Below, one piece after another: positions 61,365 to 64,000 of a DNA stretch of 64,000 nucleotides; within the stretch, counting starts at the first letter, position 1, and every line of letters starts with the position of its first letter. Source of the stretch: Polluticoccus soli. Lineage in GTDB: Bacteria > Bacteroidota > Bacteroidia > Chitinophagales > Chitinophagaceae. The notes under the pieces were generated by a model that was not told where the DNA came from, searched no databases, and saw only the letters and a program-made list of their open reading frames with translations. The DNA lies in NCBI RefSeq assembly GCF_029269745.1, contig NZ_JARJHT010000001.1, forward strand, positions 372,001-436,000. The letters are read 5' to 3'. Position numbers and translations under genes: made by a program.

Positions 61365-63401
61365 TTGCAACCGCTACGATTGAACAACCGCCGGATATAT
61401 TATGCTTTTGTGCTGGCCCTTGGCTGGCTTGTGCTCGCCAACGTCGCCAGTGCACAGGAACGCCAACCACAAGGTGCACCTACCACCTTCCCTACCGCAC
61501 CCCAGCGCGATACCAGCACCAACAAGACCAATACCAACGAATGGCACAACGAGCAGGTATCCATATCGTTCAGGCAGCTGCACTCTGAAAAGCTGTATGA
61601 ACCCGATACCACTATACACACTTTTCACCGCAGGCCATTCTCTCAACCCTGGTATCGCAACCTGGGCAACCATGGCGGCCCTACTACCAACCTGCTGTTT
61701 ACCCCCGAGTACAGGGTAGGACCCACTTTGGGTTACCACATATTCGACGTGTATCGCTTCGATGTGGACAGCATCTATTATTATAACACAAACCGTCCCT
61801 ACTCCACGTTCACCTTCCAATTGGGTAGTAAGCAGGAGCAGACAGCGGAACTATTGCATACGCAGAATATTCAGCCAAACTGGAATATTGCGGCCCGCTA
61901 TCGTAAGATCACGTCACCGGGCTATTACAATATCCAGCGCACCAACCACGATAATGCTTACCTGAGCACCAATTACCAAAGCCGCGATCAGCACTACGAG
62001 CTATACAGCGCACTGGTGTATAATCTTGAGCAGAACGATGAGAATGGCGGGGTCGTTAGTGCTAGTTTCCTGGATTCGCCAGATTATGAAGACCCGATCA
62101 TCATCCCCGTTAACTTCCAGAACGATAATTTTGGTACCAATACACGCATTCGCCGTTCAGCAGTATCTAACACCTTGCGCGACTTTTCGTTCATGGTGAA
62201 CCACCGTTATGCCTTTGGTCGTACAGATACTTTATACAACGAAGATTCTACTTACTATAAATACAAATTCACTCCGAGGTTTGGCATTACACACCGTTTC
62301 CAGGCACAATCGCAAAAGTACCGATTCCGCGATTTCACACCGGATTCACTACGATACGACCCATTCTTTCAGCATTCCTTTATCGGCGATGGTCTCAGAG
62401 ACTCGGTAATGATGACCCAGCGCTGGATCATGTTCGACAACCAGCTTTTGCTGGGAGGCTTTCTAGGTAAGTACGAAAACCAGCTTCGCGTAAATGCAGG
62501 CGTTGGTATTCGTCACGACAAATTCACCGACGAATATCCCAGGGGTAATATAAAGAACGCTATCTGGAGCAACTATGTTATAGCAGACGCCACCAAGGAT
62601 GCTGTTGATACCGGTTCCTGGTTTTACAATGCAAAACTTATTTTTTATACCTCGGGCGAGGCAGCTGGCAACTCACTTCTGCAGGCCGAGCTGGGTAAAA
62701 ACCTGAGTGCGCGCCTGGGCAATATCCTCGCAGGATTCAGGCAGGAGATCAATAACGCGCCATACAATTACACCACCTACCAAACCGATTACGATACCAT
62801 ACTGGCTACGTTCAATAAAGAAAGCGTTACCCGAATCTACGGTACTATTGAGAACGATTGGCTGAAACTTTCGGGTGGTGTGCGCAGCTATCTTATCAGC
62901 AACTACATCTATCTCGACGAAAAACAACTACCGGCACAATACGCACCTTCATTCAACCTGACACAGGTATGGCTGCGAAAGGTATTTAGGTGGCGCGCGG
63001 TAGTATTAGATAACGAGCTGGCTTACCAGCAGGTGGCAGGCGGCGGGCCGGTTAATGTTCCGCTATTGCTGGGCAGGCACCAATTAAGCATCGAGACCGC
63101 TGTGTTCAGAAACCTGCTGCAGATTGCCACTGGTGTGGAAGCACGTTATCATAGCCCCTACCACCAGGCAGGTTATGCACCGCTGTTTGCGCGGTTCCTT
63201 TATCAAAACTCGGTTGAGCAGAGCAATACGCCGGAGGTCTCAGCTTTCTTTAACTTTCGCATTAAGCGTTTCCGCGCTTATGTGATGGCCGACCAACTGC
63301 AATTGATGCTAAATGGCCGGGCAAATGCTGTAGCAGCACCTATCTACGGCCTGCCTAATACCATGATACGTTTCGGGTTTACGTGGACACTGATAAACTA
63401 A
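61365..63401 (+). CDS. Putative outer-membrane porin (Porin_10 type)
   Basis: This 678-residue protein has a signal peptide (YAFVLALGWLVLANVASAQ), a Pro/Thr/Asn-rich linker to about residue 58 and then a long series of amphipathic strands with aromatic girdles (YRVGPTLGYHIFDVYRF, YHSPYHQAG) ending IRFGFTWTLIN. This fits the Bacteroidota putative porin family PF14121. There is no ATG: TTG at 61365 or TTG at 61380 is the start, both just downstream of a full promoter. The substrate is unknown. Confidence 0.82.
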   Translation: MQPLRLNNRRIYYAFVLALGWLVLANVASAQERQPQGAPTTFPTAPQRDTSTNKTNTNEWHNEQVSISFRQLHSEKLYEPDTTIHTFHRRPFSQPWYRNLGNHGGPTTNLLFTPEYRVGPTLGYHIFDVYRFDVDSIYYYNTNRPYSTFTFQLGSKQEQTAELLHTQNIQPNWNIAARYRKITSPGYYNIQRTNHDNAYLSTNYQSRDQHYELYSALVYNLEQNDENGGVVSASFLDSPDYEDPIIIPVNFQNDNFGTNTRIRRSAVSNTLRDFSFMVNHRYAFGRTDTLYNEDSTYYKYKFTPRFGITHRFQAQSQKYRFRDFTPDSLRYDPFFQHSFIGDGLRDSVMMTQRWIMFDNQLLLGGFLGKYENQLRVNAGVGIRHDKFTDEYPRGNIKNAIWSNYVIADATKDAVDTGSWFYNAKLIFYTSGEAAGNSLLQAELGKNLSARLGNILAGFRQEINNAPYNYTTYQTDYDTILATFNKESVTRIYGTIENDWLKLSGGVRSYLISNYIYLDEKQLPAQYAPSFNLTQVWLRKVFRWRAVVLDNELAYQQVAGGGPVNVPLLLGRHQLSIETAVFRNLLQIATGVEARYHSPYHQAGYAPLFARFLYQNSVEQSNTPEVSAFFNFRIKRFRAYVMADQLQLMLNGRANAVAAPIYGLPNTMIRFGFTWTLIN

Positions 63402-63446
63402 TGTTACAAACCCTAATATGTACATATATTATTTGAATTTCTTCAA

Positions 63447-63475
63447 TTGTACATAAGCTATTTGGATTAAATTTG
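63447..63475 (+). promoter_or_regulatory. Promoter of sucA
   Basis: TTG at 63447-63449, an 18-nt spacer and TAAATTTG at 63468-63475 are a full consensus match. The expected leader to the ATG at 63548 is about 68 nt. Confidence 0.6.
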
Positions 63476-63547
63476 CGGGGCTAGCCCGGACTTTATCTGG
63501 CTGTCCTGAATTTCAAACGAGTAAATACCCAAACGAACGGTTATACG

Positions 63548-64000
63548 ATGAAAGATTTTTCATACGTGATGAGCTCACACCCTTCTTACATTGAGTCTTT
63601 GTACACAGACTATGTGAAAGACCCGTCAACAGTAGATCCTGAGTGGAAAAAGTTCTTTGAAGGATTCGATTTTGCTGTAACGAAAGTAAACGGTAATGGC
63701 AGCCACACTACTGCTGCGCCGACAGACAAAACACCTGTAAGTAACGAGCAACTGGCTAAGGAGCTGGCTGTATACAGCCTGATACAAGCCTACCGTAAAA
63801 AAGGACACCTGATAGCAACTACCAATCCTATCCGTCCGCGTAAAGACCGCAAACCGGAATTGGAACTACAGAACTTTGATCTGACAGAAGCCGATCTGAA
63901 CAAAGAGTTCCATGCAGGTTCTTTCATTGGCCTGGGCAAAGCAAAGCTGAGCGACATCCTCGCCAAGCTGAAAAAGGTTTATGCAAGCAACGTAGGCATT
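63548..64000 (+). CDS. sucA: 2-oxoglutarate dehydrogenase E1 component (5' part only)
   Basis: 151 codons from ATG 63548 to the window edge encode the N-terminus of the thiamine-diphosphate E1 subunit of 2-oxoglutarate dehydrogenase. The opening helix YIESLYTDYVKDPSTVDPEW, followed by a Gly/Ala/Thr linker, then YSLIQAYRKKGHLIATTNP and the NFDLTEADLNKEFHAGSF segment are typical of OdhA/SucA. The catalytic core is outside the window. It feeds succinyl-CoA to the TCA cycle and would be expected to be followed by sucB. Confidence 0.93.
   Translation, partial: MKDFSYVMSSHPSYIESLYTDYVKDPSTVDPEWKKFFEGFDFAVTKVNGNGSHTTAAPTDKTPVSNEQLAKELAVYSLIQAYRKKGHLIATTNPIRPRKDRKPELELQNFDLTEADLNKEFHAGSFIGLGKAKLSDILAKLKKVYASNVGI

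Noticed and set aside
1-64000. Prophage, integrated element or insertion sequence
   Set aside because: No integrase, transposase, terminase or terminal inverted repeats; gene content is housekeeping and envelope throughout.
1-64000. tRNA or rRNA genes
   Set aside because: No T-loop GTTCGA-type box in the right context outside coding genes and no rRNA-like stretch was seen.

Overview
The window is chromosomal DNA from a member of the Bacteroidota, most likely a soil or freshwater relative of the Chitinophagaceae. The assignment rests on gene content: a reprolysin-like protease with the start of a type IX secretion (T9SS) sorting domain, a type-B-CTD adhesin with PorP/SprF and PorE-like partners, a Porin_10-type porin, DUF3810 and DUF4142 proteins, a K+-dependent membrane pyrophosphatase, and promoters of the Bacteroidota form TTG-N17-20-TAnnTTTG. 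Gene density is high, with several overlapping or nearly abutting convergent pairs. I found no rRNA, tRNA, insertion sequence, prophage or CRISPR array. Both ends cut a gene: the protease at the left and sucA at the right.

Layout. 0-5 kb: secreted metalloprotease, a lipoprotein and a Cu+-ATPase, all leftward. 5-8 kb: tsaE, a LysE-type exporter, a long PurF-like amidotransferase and a 65-residue protein resembling a free-standing T9SS sorting domain. 8-12.8 kb: an M1 peptidase whose C-terminal third looks like an outer-membrane barrel, a candidate small RNA and a SanA/YdcF-like protein. 12.9-17 kb: ECF sigma/anti-sigma pair and hppA. 17-23 kb: GT2 glycosyltransferase, thioesterase, YdeI/OmdA-like protein, oxyR, a spermidine-synthase-like protein, an M48 lipoprotein protease, plsY and prmA. 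23-29.5 kb: a leftward operon of T9SS adhesin, porP/sprF and a PorE-like OmpA protein.

29.7-42.5 kb is a signalling and stress block. It holds rpoN, an NtrC-family activator and two histidine kinases in one leftward run, plus a divergent CHASE3 kinase and two stand-alone receivers. Among and beside them lie small stress-type proteins: a disordered Gln/Asn/Asp-rich protein, a 51-residue lmo0937-like membrane protein, an SDR oxidoreductase, a DUF4142 lipoprotein and a PA2169/DUF2383 four-helix protein.

42.7-55 kb is largely metabolic: a methylmalonyl-CoA mutase catalytic subunit without a B12 domain, a DUF3810 membrane protein, an orphan RND adaptor, a ligase-type MBL exonuclease, long-form ispH, pyruvate carboxylase and an M13 lipoprotein peptidase. 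Pyruvate carboxylase, the mutase and the 2-oxoglutarate dehydrogenase at the right edge all touch TCA-cycle anaplerosis or propionate handling, but they are separate transcription units. 55-64 kb: two methyltransferases, two unrecognised proteins, prfC, a membrane protein, a repeat-containing intergenic region, a purine nucleoside phosphorylase, a porin and the start of sucA.

The items I find most worth following are the M1-peptidase/barrel fusion, the perfect intrinsic terminator embedded in the first codons of the exonuclease gene, the candidate small RNA near 11.8 kb, the rpoN-centred signalling/stress block and the solo sorting-domain-like protein.
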